DNA of 64,000 bases from positions 88,196 through 152,195 of the forward strand of contig CAJUTH010000003.1 of NCBI GenBank assembly GCA_910589275.1, in the 5' to 3' direction. The notes below the pieces were generated by a model, which was not told where the DNA came from, did no database searches, and saw only the letters and a program-made list of their open reading frames with translations. Source of the DNA: an uncultured Dorea sp. Its GTDB lineage: Bacteria > Bacillota > Clostridia > Lachnospirales > Lachnospiraceae. The position numbers were made by a program, and so were the translations under genes. Shown piece after piece: positions 43,955-52,661 of this stretch; within the stretch, counting starts at the first letter, position 1; each line of letters begins with the position of its first letter.

Positions 43955-45040
43955 TTATTTCTTTGTAATATAGTGTTTCGCCACAAGAGTCTCCGCGCAG
44001 AGCACCGCGCCGCCCGCCGCGCCGCGAATGGTGTTGTGAGAAAGACCCACAAACTTGTAATCAAACATACTGTCCTCACGAAGACGCCCGATGGATACGC
44101 CCATACCATTTTCATAATCCACATCCAGCTTTACCTGAGGACGGTTATCCTCTTCTAAATACTGGATAAACTGTTTCGGTGCGCTTGGAAGCGCCTCCTC
44201 CTGCGGAAATCCTTTATAATTTCTCAATGCCTCAATTAACTGCTCCTTTGAGGGCTTCTTCTCAAAGTTAATAAATACTGCTGCCGTATGTCCGTTTAAT
44301 ACCGGAACACGGATACACTGACAAGTAATTTTCGGAAGCTCTGCCTTTACAATCTGCCCATCCTTAACCTTTCCAAGAACCCTAAGCGGCTCTAACTCGC
44401 TCTTTTCCTCTTCTCCGCCGATATATGGAATAATATTCTCTGTCATCTCCGGCCAATCCTTAAATGTCTTACCGGCTCCGGAAATTGCCTGATAGGTAGT
44501 CACTACCAGTTCTTTTGGTCCAAATTCCTTCCATGCCGCCAGACACGGCGCATAACTCTGAATGGAACAATTAGGCTTCACTGCAATAAATCCGCGGGAA
44601 GTACCAAGACGCTTCTTCTGAGAAGCAATCACATCAAAATGCTCCGGGTTAATCTCCGGAACCACCATCGGCACATCTGGCGTCCACCTGTGGGCGCTGT
44701 TATTGGATACCACCGGAGTCTCTGTCTTCGCATACTCTTCCTCAATCGCGCGAATTTCTTCTTTACTCATGTCCACAGCGCTGAACACAAAATCAACCGT
44801 AGCCGCAACTTTTTCTACTTCATTTACATTTAAAACAACTAAGTTTTTCACAGACTCCGGCATAGGCGTAGTCATCTTCCAGCGGCCTCCCACTGCCTCC
44901 TCATAAGTCTTGCCGGCAGATCTTGGACTTGCCGCCACCGTAACCACTTCAAACCATGGATGATTCTCAAGCAGAGAAATAAATCTCTGACCTACCATCC
45001 CCGTTGCTCCAAGTATACCGACTCTTAATTTCTGTTCCAT
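43955..45040 (-). CDS. asd: Aspartate-semialdehyde dehydrogenase
   Basis: Second step of the aspartate family (lysine, threonine, methionine). 361 residues. NADP motif GILGATGMVGQRFI, catalytic Cys in VKPNCSIQSYAP, substrate region GAGKTFKDWPEM and RVPVLNGHTAAVF with the catalytic His. The insertions match the archaeal/fungal-type branch found in many Clostridia. The start overlaps the argH stop by 16 bases. Functionally it feeds lysA at the other end of the window. Confidence 0.95.
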   Translation of the reverse strand: MEQKLRVGILGATGMVGQRFISLLENHPWFEVVTVAASPRSAGKTYEEAVGGRWKMTTPMPESVKNLVVLNVNEVEKVAATVDFVFSAVDMSKEEIRAIEEEYAKTETPVVSNNSAHRWTPDVPMVVPEINPEHFDVIASQKKRLGTSRGFIAVKPNCSIQSYAPCLAAWKEFGPKELVVTTYQAISGAGKTFKDWPEMTENIIPYIGGEEEKSELEPLRVLGKVKDGQIVKAELPKITCQCIRVPVLNGHTAAVFINFEKKPSKEQLIEALRNYKGFPQEEALPSAPKQFIQYLEEDNRPQVKLDVDYENGMGVSIGRLREDSMFDYKFVGLSHNTIRGAAGGAVLCAETLVAKHYITKK

Positions 45041-46431
45041 TCTTCTTTCCTCCTAGCTTCTCTCAGATACTGCTTGTACAATTTGATCGCCTGTTTCATC
45101 GCAGTCTTTCCCGGCGCTCCCACCGTCACCCGCTTATTTACGCAGGTCTCCAAGCTGATCGCGTCAAAAATGTCTTCCTCAAACACCGGGGAAATCTCCC
45201 GGTATTCCTCCAGCGTCATATCGTCCAGCCCAATATTCTTCTCTATACAGTACAAAACAAGCCTTCCCACAATGCCATGCGCATCCCGGAAAGGAACTCC
45301 ATGGTTCACCAGATAATCCGCCGCATCCGTCGCATTGGTAAATCCCTGTCTGGCGCTTTTTTCCATACGCTCCGTCTGAAACTGCATTGTCCTAAGCATC
45401 CCCGTAAACAACGCAATACACCCTTTCGCCGTATCCATAGCGTCAAAGCACATCTCCTTATCCTCCTGCATGTCCTTGTTATATGCAAGCGGAATCCCTT
45501 TCATTGTAGTGAGAAGAGACATCAGCGCTCCGTACACCCGTCCGGTCTTTCCCCGCACAAGCTCAGCAATATCCGGATTCTTTTTCTGCGGCATAATGCT
45601 GCTTCCGGTGCTGTACGCATCATCAATCTCCACAAACTGGTACTCATTCGAATTCCAAAGAATCACCTCTTCGGAGAATCTGGATAGATGCATCATCACG
45701 ATAGAAAGAGCCGACATCAGCTCAATCAAATAGTCTCTGTCCGACACCCCGTCCATGCTATTTAACGTAGGACCGTCAAAGCCCAAAAGCTGCGCCGTAT
45801 ATTCTCTGTCCAGAGGATAAGTGGTGCCGGCTAGTGCTCCTGAACCCAGCGGACAGGTATTCATCCTCTTATAAATATCCCGCATCCTTTCATGATCCCG
45901 TTTGAACATCTCGAAATACGCTCCCATATGATGCGCAAGCGTAATCGGCTGAGCCTTCTGCAGATGAGTAAATCCTGGCATGACCGTCTCCATATGTTCC
46001 TCCATAATGGCAAGGATCGCCCGAAGCAGCTCCTCTAACAGATGACTAATCTGGGTAATCTCATCTCTAGTATACAGCTTCATATCCAGAGCCACCTGAT
46101 CGTTTCTGCTTCTTCCCGTGTGAAGCTTCTTCCCCGCGTCCCCGATTCTTGCAATCAATGTCGCCTCTACAAAGCTGTGAATGTCTTCATAAGCATCCGA
46201 TATCTTAAGCTTCCCCTTCTCCACATCGGAGAGGATCCCCTCTAATCCATCTATAATCTGTTCTTTTTCTATATCAGTAAGGATACCCTGCTTTGCAAGC
46301 ATCATCACGTGTGCAATACTGCCCCGGATATCCTGTGCATACAGTTTCTTATCGAAAGAAATCGATGCATTAAAATTATAAACAAGCTGGTCCGTTTCTT
46401 TTGTAAAACGCCCGCCCCATAACTGCGCCAT
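45025..46431 (-). CDS. argH: Argininosuccinate lyase
   Basis: Last step of arginine synthesis (argininosuccinate to arginine plus fumarate). 468 residues. LWGGRFTKETDQLVYNFNAS at the start, HTGRSRNDQVALDMKLY, TPMLGFTHLQ-type block (MPGFTHLQKAQP), and the superfamily signature GSSIMPQKKNPDIAELVRGK. argG is not adjacent. Translationally overlaps asd, an unusual pairing. Confidence 0.97.
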   Translation of the reverse strand: MAQLWGGRFTKETDQLVYNFNASISFDKKLYAQDIRGSIAHVMMLAKQGILTDIEKEQIIDGLEGILSDVEKGKLKISDAYEDIHSFVEATLIARIGDAGKKLHTGRSRNDQVALDMKLYTRDEITQISHLLEELLRAILAIMEEHMETVMPGFTHLQKAQPITLAHHMGAYFEMFKRDHERMRDIYKRMNTCPLGSGALAGTTYPLDREYTAQLLGFDGPTLNSMDGVSDRDYLIELMSALSIVMMHLSRFSEEVILWNSNEYQFVEIDDAYSTGSSIMPQKKNPDIAELVRGKTGRVYGALMSLLTTMKGIPLAYNKDMQEDKEMCFDAMDTAKGCIALFTGMLRTMQFQTERMEKSARQGFTNATDAADYLVNHGVPFRDAHGIVGRLVLYCIEKNIGLDDMTLEEYREISPVFEEDIFDAISLETCVNKRVTVGAPGKTAMKQAIKLYKQYLREARRKEEWNRN

Positions 46432-46477
46432 CTTCTGTCCTTCTTTCTCATTGTTTGTTTCTAAATTTCAGTTCAAC

Positions 46478-46506
46478 ATTCTACCACACTTATACGCTCT
46501 TGAAAA
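46478..46506 (-). promoter_or_regulatory. Candidate promoter of argH-asd
   Basis: TTTTCA, 17 bp, TAGAAT on the minus strand, with TG one base before the -10 hexamer. Predicted leader about 40 nt. Confidence 0.5.
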
Positions 46507-46535
46507 CCCTTGAAATGTATTTTATATCTTCCTTT

Positions 46536-46566
46536 GTAACAGTGAGGCCGAAGGCTGCACTGTTAC
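46536..46566. repeat. 31-nt structured intergenic repeat, copy B
   Basis: Perfect 9-bp outer stem GTAACAGTG/CACTGTTAC around an inner GGCC-GAA-GGCT stem. It lies between the queH stop and the argH promoter. No T tract on either strand. Confidence 0.75.
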
Positions 46567-46604
46567 TACTCGTGGGGCGTCTGACCCTTACGGAGAACTT
46601 AGAA

Positions 46605-47231
46605 TCAAACATCCTGGGAACTGTAACCTGCCTCTTTATAAGAATACACGCATCCGCAGTAATTCTGCCGATATAGATTATGCTCCTTTGACAATTCTAT
46701 CGAGCGCTTATAGCCATTCCTCTTTTTAAAATCAGAAGGCAGATAATCTACGCCGTATTCCTTTCCAAGCTTCATTCCGATTTCATTTAGTTTTCCGGCC
46801 TTTTTTAAAGGGCTGATACTAAGTGTCGTAGTATAATAATCATATCCTCCCTCTTTTGCAAGGACCGCCGCCTCCCGTAGGCGCAGCTCATAACAGCGCA
46901 TACACCTCTCTCCGCCTTCTTTTTCTCTCTCGAATCCCTTGACAGTCTCATAGAACCGTTCTTTCTCGTAAGGTCCGGCGGCAAATGAAATCGGATACTT
47001 TACTTCCAATTCACCAATCAGCCTCTGCTGTTCCATGATTCTTTTGGCATATTCTGTCTCCGGATAAATATTGGGATTGTAATAAAACACCGTAATTCTA
47101 AAATACCGGCTCAGATACTCCAATACATAACTGCTGCAGGGAGCGCAGCAGCTATGCAGCAAAAGTCTCGGCGATTTGTTCTCTTTCTCTAAACCTGCAA
47201 TTATTTTCTCAAGCTCTTTCTGATAATTCAT
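46605..47231 (-). CDS. queH: Epoxyqueuosine reductase QueH
   Basis: Last step of queuosine synthesis in tRNA (epoxyqueuosine to queuosine), the QueG-independent form. 208 residues. Cluster and metal cysteines in LLHSCCAPCSSYV, RCMRCYELRL and NYCGCVYS; YYNPNIYPETEY is a family block. AGGGG before the ATG at 47231 favours MNYQKELEK over an upstream ATG without a ribosome-binding site. Transcribed alone; no other queuosine gene is nearby. Confidence 0.94.
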   Translation of the reverse strand: MNYQKELEKIIAGLEKENKSPRLLLHSCCAPCSSYVLEYLSRYFRITVFYYNPNIYPETEYAKRIMEQQRLIGELEVKYPISFAAGPYEKERFYETVKGFEREKEGGERCMRCYELRLREAAVLAKEGGYDYYTTTLSISPLKKAGKLNEIGMKLGKEYGVDYLPSDFKKRNGYKRSIELSKEHNLYRQNYCGCVYSYKEAGYSSQDV

Positions 47232-47324
47232 CCTCACGTATCCCCTATCCATAAGAATCTGTTAGCGCGTATGCTTCTGATTATCCTGTAGATATTAAGT
47301 ATATGGCATTTTAAGCGCCGGCGC

Positions 47325-47357
47325 AAGAATGTACTATGCACATTCTTTATTATTTTT
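47325..47357 (+). other. Stem-loop with T-rich tail upstream of the ABC importer genes
   Basis: AAGAATGT and ACATTCTT (8 bp, 7-nt loop) followed by TATTATTTTT, directly after a GCGCCGGCGC palindrome at 47315-47324. It looks like a plus-strand terminator, yet no plus-strand gene precedes it. It may be an attenuator in a leader RNA. This is the content of the gap 47232-47438. Confidence 0.45.
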
Positions 47358-47438
47358 CCATAAACTAAGATATAGATAGTTAACGTCAAAAAATCAGACG
47401 ATAACTACAGACAAGATAAAATATATCAGGAGGCCCGC

Positions 47439-48218
47439 ATGGAATCAAATGCTGAACAAATTCTGGAACTAAAATCAATCTACTACGCCTATCACAATAT
47501 GGAAGGGGAAACCGTGGCGCTTACCGACATCTCATTTGCCATGAAAGAGGGCGAATTCGTCGCAATCGTCGGTCCTTCCGGGTGCGGCAAATCTACGCTC
47601 CTTTCCCTCATCTCCGGCCTGCTTGAGCCGGAAAAGGGACTGATTAAAATTAACGGAAAATACCTAAAGGAAAGCACCACCAACATCGGATATATGCTCC
47701 AGCACGACCAGCTTTTTGAGTGGCGGACCATTTACCACAATGTGATCCTTGGCTTGGAAATACAGCATATGCTCACCACAAAAACAAAGGCAAAGGCTCA
47801 CGAACTTTTAGATACTTATGGCCTGAAGCAATTTGAAAATGCCAGACCCTCCGAGTTGTCCGGAGGTATGCGCCAGCGTGCTGCCCTTGTGCGGACATTA
47901 GTGCTTGAACCGGATATCCTGCTGTTAGATGAGCCATTTTCTGCTCTGGACTATCAGACGAGACTGAGAGTAGGCGATGATATCGGGCAGATTATAAAAA
48001 AAGAACACAAGACGGCAATCCTTGTAACCCACGACTTATCGGAGGCTGTCTCCCTTGCGGACCGCGTCATTATCCTAACCCCGCGCCCCGCATCAATCCA
48101 GCAGACTCTTCCTCTTATTTTTCATCTGGAGGAGGACACCCCTCTAAACCGAAGAAATACACCGGAATTTAAAAATTACTTTAATTTAATCTGGAAGGAG
48201 ATCAACGGAAATGAATGA
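47439..48218 (+). CDS. ABC transporter ATP-binding protein (nitrate/sulfonate/thiamine-precursor class)
   Basis: 259 residues. Walker A VGPSGCGKSTL, Q loop MLQHDQLFEW, signature LSGGMRQRAALVR, Walker B LLLDEPFSALD and switch VTHDLSEA; the C-terminal ILTPRPASIQ is typical of SsuB/TauB/ThiZ-like proteins. It energises import of a small organic ion by the permease encoded next, with an 8-base overlap. CAGGAGGCCCGC precedes the ATG. The substrate is not determinable from this subunit. Confidence 0.93.
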   Translation: MESNAEQILELKSIYYAYHNMEGETVALTDISFAMKEGEFVAIVGPSGCGKSTLLSLISGLLEPEKGLIKINGKYLKESTTNIGYMLQHDQLFEWRTIYHNVILGLEIQHMLTTKTKAKAHELLDTYGLKQFENARPSELSGGMRQRAALVRTLVLEPDILLLDEPFSALDYQTRLRVGDDIGQIIKKEHKTAILVTHDLSEAVSLADRVIILTPRPASIQQTLPLIFHLEEDTPLNRRNTPEFKNYFNLIWKEINGNE

Positions 48219-49008
48219 ATTGTCTGTCGCACAAAAGAAGTATCTTCACATGCAGAAGAGGCACCGCCGGGTAGTCGGTGTCTCTCGCATATTGATCCTG
48301 CTCAGCTTTCTCTTTATCTGGGAATTTACCGCTAATACCGGAATTATCGACTCCTTTATTTTCAGCAGCCCTTCAAAAATCGCGCTCTGTTTCTGGGAGT
48401 TAACGATGGACGGAACCATCTTCCTGCATATTGGCGTTACCCTTTATGAAACGGCCTTAAGTTTCCTGTTGGTGATTAGCATCAGCATTCTGGCTGCAGT
48501 CGCCCTGTGGTTTTCCCGCAAGCTGTCGGAAATATTAGATCCCTATATGGTAGTGCTCAACAGCCTGCCAAAGTCAGCTCTCGCGCCGCTCCTAATCGTG
48601 TGGCTGGGAGCGAACCGCACAACCATTATCGTGGCCGGAATGTCCGTGGCAATTTTCGGAAGCATATTAAGCCTTTACAGCAGTTTTATTTCTGTAGATC
48701 CGGAAAAAATCAAGCTCATATACACCCTGCAGGGAAATAGGTTTCACGCTATGACTAAGGTTGTACTCCCCTCCTCCCTTCCGGCAGTCATCAACATCAT
48801 GAAGGTCAATATCGGACTTTGTCTGGTGGGAGTGATCATCGGGGAATTTTTAGCGGCGCGGAACGGCCTGGGTTATTTGATTATTTATTCCAGCCAGGTA
48901 TTTAAAATGGATTGGCTGCTCCTCGGCATCGTACTTCTCTGCATCATGGCTATGATTCTGTACGCACTCATCAGCCTTTTGGAAAAGTGGTGCAGCAAAC
49001 GATACTAA
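48211..49008 (+). CDS. ABC transporter permease (SsuC/TauC-like)
   Basis: 265 residues, six or so membrane helices starting at about 25. The ATPase-contact EAA loop is seen around residues 165-190 (KIKLIYTLQGNRFHAMTKVV), with VLNSLPKSALAPLLIVWLGA and VNIGLCLVGVIIGEFLAARNGLGY as family blocks. It ends the pair; no periplasmic-type binding protein follows. nadC is next, on the opposite strand. Confidence 0.92.
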   Translation: MNELSVAQKKYLHMQKRHRRVVGVSRILILLSFLFIWEFTANTGIIDSFIFSSPSKIALCFWELTMDGTIFLHIGVTLYETALSFLLVISISILAAVALWFSRKLSEILDPYMVVLNSLPKSALAPLLIVWLGANRTTIIVAGMSVAIFGSILSLYSSFISVDPEKIKLIYTLQGNRFHAMTKVVLPSSLPAVINIMKVNIGLCLVGVIIGEFLAARNGLGYLIIYSSQVFKMDWLLLGIVLLCIMAMILYALISLLEKWCSKRY

Positions 49009-49034
49009 TCTGTCTCCCCATACTTATAGGCATC

Positions 49035-49061
49035 AAAAAGCAGCTGCATTGCACAGCTGCT
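49035..49061 (-). terminator. Terminator of the nadABC operon
   Basis: AGCAGCTG/CAGCTGCT stem with a 9-nt loop and five T on the minus strand. It lies between the convergent permease and nadC genes. Confidence 0.7.
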
Positions 49062-49088
49062 GTACATATCTTCTATGCAGGTTATTAT

Positions 49089-49940
49089 TTAAACCGCATG
49101 CAGGTTTTTCAGTGAAATATCCAGAATAGGCGAAGAGTGTGTTAAGGCACCGCTGGAAATATAATCCACACCCAGCCCCTTATATTTTTCAATATTCTCT
49201 TTGGTAACATTGCCGGAAATCTCCGTCTCGGCTCTTCCACTAATCAGTTCAACTGCCTTTCTCATATCCTCCACAGACATATTGTCAAGCATGATAATAT
49301 CAGCTCCGGCTTCTACCGCCTCTTTTACCATATCAAGGTTTTCCACCTCCACCTCAATTTTCCTTACAAAGGGCGCATATTCCTTCGCCATCTTTACTGC
49401 CTGTCTCACGCCTCCGGCAGCGCCGATATGATTATCTTTCAAGAGAACCCCGTCTGACAAATTATAGCGGTGATTGCAGCCTCCGCCTACACGCACCGCG
49501 TATTTTTCAAAAATGCGCATATTTGGTGTCGTCTTCCTTGTATCTAAGAGCTTCATCCCTGTTCCCTCAAGCAGTCCCACCGTCATACGCGTATACGTGG
49601 CAATTCCGCTCATTCTCTGAAGATAGTTTAGCGCCACACGCTCCCCGGAAAGCAGCACACGTATGTCTCCGGTAAGAAGCGCCATAAGCTGCCCCTTTTC
49701 AACTCTATCCCCGTCTTTACAGTAAAATTCCACGCTTGTTTCGCCGTCTAGCAATGCAAATACACGGGCAAATACTTCAAGCCCCGCTATCACGCCGTCC
49801 TGCTTGCAAATCAGCTCTACCTGTCCGTCTCTTCGGTTTTTCATCACAGAATTTGTCGTTACGTCTTCGCTTGATATGTCTTCTTTTAAAGCCTCCATAA
49901 TCAAATGATCCGCCTGCAGCCTCATGGTAATATCATTCAT
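49089..49940 (-). CDS. nadC: Nicotinate-nucleotide pyrophosphorylase (quinolinate phosphoribosyltransferase)
   Basis: Converts quinolinate and PRPP to nicotinate mononucleotide in NAD synthesis. 283 residues. LDTRKTTPNMR, GGGCNHRYNLSDGVLLKDNH and IMLDNMSVEDMR are the family blocks; SSGALTHSSPILDISL closes the barrel. AAGGAG precedes the start, which overlaps nadB by 8 bases. Confidence 0.97.
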   Translation of the reverse strand: MNDITMRLQADHLIMEALKEDISSEDVTTNSVMKNRRDGQVELICKQDGVIAGLEVFARVFALLDGETSVEFYCKDGDRVEKGQLMALLTGDIRVLLSGERVALNYLQRMSGIATYTRMTVGLLEGTGMKLLDTRKTTPNMRIFEKYAVRVGGGCNHRYNLSDGVLLKDNHIGAAGGVRQAVKMAKEYAPFVRKIEVEVENLDMVKEAVEAGADIIMLDNMSVEDMRKAVELISGRAETEISGNVTKENIEKYKGLGVDYISSGALTHSSPILDISLKNLHAV

Positions 49941-51111
49941 GAATACAATTCTCCTTTTCTATATGTTTTGCCGCGCGTTTAGAAAATACCAGCGCCTCCA
50001 GCAAGGAATTACTTGCCAGCCGATTCGCCCCATGGACGCCGTTGCAGCTTGTCTCACCTACTGCATAGAGGTGTTCCATTGATGTTCTGCTGTCGGAATC
50101 CACCCATACTCCGCCCATAAAATAATGCTGAGCCGGAACCACGGGAATCCATTCCCTTGTCACGTCGTAGCCTTCCTCCATGCAATGCCGGTAAATATTA
50201 GGGAAATGACTGAGTATTTTCTTTTTTTCAATATATTCCATAGACAGCCATACATAGTCTGTCCCATCCTTCTCCATCTGCTCTTTGATTGCCTGTGTCA
50301 CCACATCCCTCGGCAAAAGTTCATCAATAAACCGCTGTCCATCCTTATTATACAGAACCGCCCCCTCGCCCCGGACAGATTCTGAAATCAAAAATCTCCT
50401 GCCAGGTTTTTTCGAGTATAATGTAGTTGGATGAATCTGGACATAATCCAGATTCTGCACGCGGATCCCGTGCTTTAGGGCAATCTCTATGGAATCCCCT
50501 GTCAGATGGGGATAATTCGTAGAATGCTTATATCTTCCTCCAATTCCCCCGGTTGCAAGAATCGTATCCCCCGCATAAATCCGGAAATCCTCTCCCTTTT
50601 GGTTTTTAGCTGTGATGCCGATACATCTGCCATCTTCTGTCAGGATATCCGTCATAGTCACAAACTCATAAATCGTTACATTGGTATGCTTCTTTACCTG
50701 TGCAATTAGTTTTTCTGTAATTTCCTGACCGGTTATATCCTCATGAAACAAAATTCTAGGTCTTGAATGAGCCCCTTCCCTCGTATATAAAAGTTCTCCG
50801 TTCTCTCTGGCAAATTCCACTCCGCAGTTAATTAAGTCACTGATAACATCCTCAGAACCGCGCAGCATAATATCCACAGACTCCCTGCGGTTCTCATAGT
50901 GGCCCGCCTTCATCGTATCCTCAAAATAGCTGTCATAATCATTGGGACCGCGCAGCACGCAGATTCCGCCTTGCGCAAGATAGGAGTCGCTGCTGCAGAT
51001 ATCCGATTTTGTAATCATAATGATCTTCTTATCTGCCGGCAGGTTCAGCGCCGCAAACAATCCTGCCGCCCCGGTTCCTGCAATTACCACATCCGCTCTT
51101 TTTTCCATCAT
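49933..51111 (-). CDS. nadB: L-aspartate oxidase, short form
   Basis: Oxidises aspartate to iminoaspartate for quinolinate synthesis. FAD motif VIAGTGAAGLFAAL, SYLAQGGICV, DYVQIHPTTLYSK with substrate-site His, and a closing HGANRLASNSLLEALVFSKRA. At 392 residues it ends soon after that motif and lacks the C-terminal helical domain of the usual 500-plus-residue enzyme. The reading frame is intact, so this is a natural short form rather than a truncation scar. In an anaerobe fumarate would be the electron acceptor (inference). Overlaps nadA by one base (TAATG). Confidence 0.93.
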   Translation of the reverse strand: MMEKRADVVIAGTGAAGLFAALNLPADKKIIMITKSDICSSDSYLAQGGICVLRGPNDYDSYFEDTMKAGHYENRRESVDIMLRGSEDVISDLINCGVEFARENGELLYTREGAHSRPRILFHEDITGQEITEKLIAQVKKHTNVTIYEFVTMTDILTEDGRCIGITAKNQKGEDFRIYAGDTILATGGIGGRYKHSTNYPHLTGDSIEIALKHGIRVQNLDYVQIHPTTLYSKKPGRRFLISESVRGEGAVLYNKDGQRFIDELLPRDVVTQAIKEQMEKDGTDYVWLSMEYIEKKKILSHFPNIYRHCMEEGYDVTREWIPVVPAQHYFMGGVWVDSDSRTSMEHLYAVGETSCNGVHGANRLASNSLLEALVFSKRAAKHIEKENCIHE

Positions 51112-52019
51112 TATGCACCTGCCAATTCGTGCATCTTTTCCAGAGACAGCTTAGAAAGCCTGCCGGCTTCATCGCCCACCTGCACTTCATTTCCGCTTTC
51201 AAGAAGGGTATCCCTTAGCTTTGCAAGGGTGTTCTTTTTCATATCCAGACAGACCGGCAAAGTCTTGGGATAATAGAACCTCTTTTTGGGATTTTTCCTC
51301 TTCAGTTCAAAATCCACCCCTGCTTCTGTACAGATAATAAATTCTGAAGCTTCTGATTTTGAAGCGTATTGGATAATCCCCGAAGTACTTCCCAGATAAT
51401 CCGCCAGCTCCCTAACCGCGCCGCTGCATTCCGGATGAGCCAGTACCTCTGCGTCCGGGTGGGCTTCCTTCAAAGCTTTTACTTCCTTGACACTCATATG
51501 TTCATGTACCGGGCAGTACCCGGAATGAAATACAAAATGTTTTTCCGGCACCTGTTTTGCCACAAAATGCGCCAAATTTTTGTCCGGAATAAAAAATATG
51601 TTTTTATTTGGCAAGGCTTTGACAATATCTACCGCATTAGAAGATGTTACGCATACATCGGAATGAGCCTTTAACTCGGTCGTAGAATTAATATAACATA
51701 CCACGGCCAAATCTTCATACTCCTCTCTCGCCTTGGCGATGGCTTCTGCATCCGCCATATGCGCCATTGGACAATCTGCCGTCAAATCCGGCATCAGCAC
51801 TCTTTTATCCGGACTTAATATCTTCGCGCTCTCCCCCATAAAAGAAACGCCGCAGAATACGATAGTTCTCTGTTCCAACCCGGCCGCTATTTTACTGAGG
51901 TAAAAAGAATCCCCTATGTAATCAGCTACCTCCTGTATCTCCGGCTCCACATAATAATGAGCCAATACCGCCGCATCCTTCTCGGTCTTTAATTTTTCAA
52001 TTTCCTCTGTTAATGTCAT
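51111..52019 (-). CDS. nadA: Quinolinate synthase
   Basis: [4Fe-4S] enzyme that condenses iminoaspartate and dihydroxyacetone phosphate. 302 residues. Three cluster cysteines lie in FCGVSFMGESA, HPECSGAVRELAD and ICTEAGVDFELK; YYVEPEIQEVADYIGDS is the N-terminal block. AAAGGTGAGTAAC sets the start at MTLTEEI; the longer frame reaches into the promoter. First gene of nadABC. Confidence 0.96.
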   Translation of the reverse strand: MTLTEEIEKLKTEKDAAVLAHYYVEPEIQEVADYIGDSFYLSKIAAGLEQRTIVFCGVSFMGESAKILSPDKRVLMPDLTADCPMAHMADAEAIAKAREEYEDLAVVCYINSTTELKAHSDVCVTSSNAVDIVKALPNKNIFFIPDKNLAHFVAKQVPEKHFVFHSGYCPVHEHMSVKEVKALKEAHPDAEVLAHPECSGAVRELADYLGSTSGIIQYASKSEASEFIICTEAGVDFELKRKNPKKRFYYPKTLPVCLDMKKNTLAKLRDTLLESGNEVQVGDEAGRLSKLSLEKMHELAGA

Positions 52020-52072
52020 GTTACTCACCTTTCTCAGTTGGTTTATTCTTATTTGAATTCCCACTGACAACT

Positions 52073-52101
52073 AATATAACACATGACATTTCAACTGACA
52101 A
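52073..52101 (-). promoter_or_regulatory. nadABC promoter with overlapping TGACA repeats
   Basis: Minus-strand TTGTCA, 17 bp, TATATT. TGACA pentamers occur at 52064, 52084 and 52096 on the plus strand, around and inside the core promoter, plus ACACTTGTGT to the right. They could be operator half-sites for an NAD repressor such as NiaR (inference). Confidence 0.55.
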
Positions 52102-52171
52102 GACACTTGTGTATACTTTTTGCAGTCAAATCCCCTTGATGGTGGGTTTCAACATCCTGCAAGCAACCTAT

Positions 52172-52426
52172 TCACTGCCGCAGATGGTTTAAAACCTTTA
52201 CGATTTCTCCCATTCCCTCCTCGCTGAATGGGAATTTTAACATCTCCTTTTCTTTTTTGGATGCATCATAACATTCAGGTCCCTCCCATATATGCAGGAT
52301 AAACTGTATTTTCCCGTCACTTTCATCCGCATATTTCTCAATCCGGTAATTATATTTTCCCTTGCTCCCGTGAAATTTGGCTTTTTGATAAAATGCCAAA
52401 GGAAACAGCATTTCTCTTGTAATCAA
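52172..52426 (-). CDS. Small protein of unknown function (84 aa, TTG start)
   Basis: The sequence AGGAGGAGAGAAA lies directly before a TTG at 52426 and decides this start; the frame could begin further upstream at ATG 52468, but without a ribosome-binding site. The protein has LFPLAFYQKAKFHGSKGKYNYRIEKY, with a beta-rich middle (IQFILHIWEGPECY) and the helical end GMGEIVKVLNHLRQ. No known motif. Transcribed alone between nadA and the tRNA-Thr terminator. Confidence 0.65.
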   Translation of the reverse strand: MITREMLFPLAFYQKAKFHGSKGKYNYRIEKYADESDGKIQFILHIWEGPECYDASKKEKEMLKFPFSEEGMGEIVKVLNHLRQ

Positions 52427-52472
52427 TTTCTCTCCTCCTGCAGAATATAACATAGATATGTCCGTCATACAT

Positions 52473-52507
52473 TAAAAAACACCGCAAACCCGAACGGCTG
52501 CGATGTT
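52473..52507 (-). terminator. Terminator after tRNA-Thr
   Basis: AACATCGCA/TGCGGTGTT stem (one G-T pair) followed by six T on the minus strand. Confidence 0.8.
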
Positions 52508-52518
52508 CTCCGATATTA

Positions 52519-52591
52519 AGCTGGAAATCGGACTTGAACCGACGACCCCTTCATTACGAGTGAAGTGCTCTACCGACTGAGCTATTCCAGC
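52519..52591 (-). tRNA. tRNA-Thr (anticodon CGU)
   Basis: 73 nt. Acceptor GCTGGAA/TTCCAGC, D loop CTCAGTCGGTAGAGC, anticodon stem CTTCA/TGAAG with loop CTCGTAA (anticodon CGT) and T arm GTCGGTTCAAGTCCGAT. No encoded CCA. Confidence 0.96.
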
Positions 52592-52623
52592 ATGAATGGC
52601 CGCATATGACAGCCACAACTATA

Positions 52624-52651
52624 ATTATAACCATTTTACAAAATATTGCAA
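52624..52651 (-). promoter_or_regulatory. Promoter of tRNA-Thr
   Basis: TTGCAA, 16 bp, TATAAT about 30 bases before the tRNA on the minus strand, just after the mscS stop. Confidence 0.6.
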
Positions 52652-52661
52652 GCTTTTTTCT

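Noticed and set aside
46536..46566. Hairpin copy B as an intrinsic terminator for queH
   Set aside because: No T tract follows on either strand, and a related hairpin occurs in a divergent gap (copy A) where no gene ends.
46455..46676. Plus-strand frame of 73 residues between argH and queH
   Set aside because: It crosses hairpin copy B and the 3' end of queH, and has no ribosome-binding site or protein-like pattern.
47232..47438. preQ1 or TPP riboswitch near queH and the ABC importer
   Set aside because: Neither the short preQ1 pseudoknot motif nor the TPP core (CTGAGA) is found on either strand.
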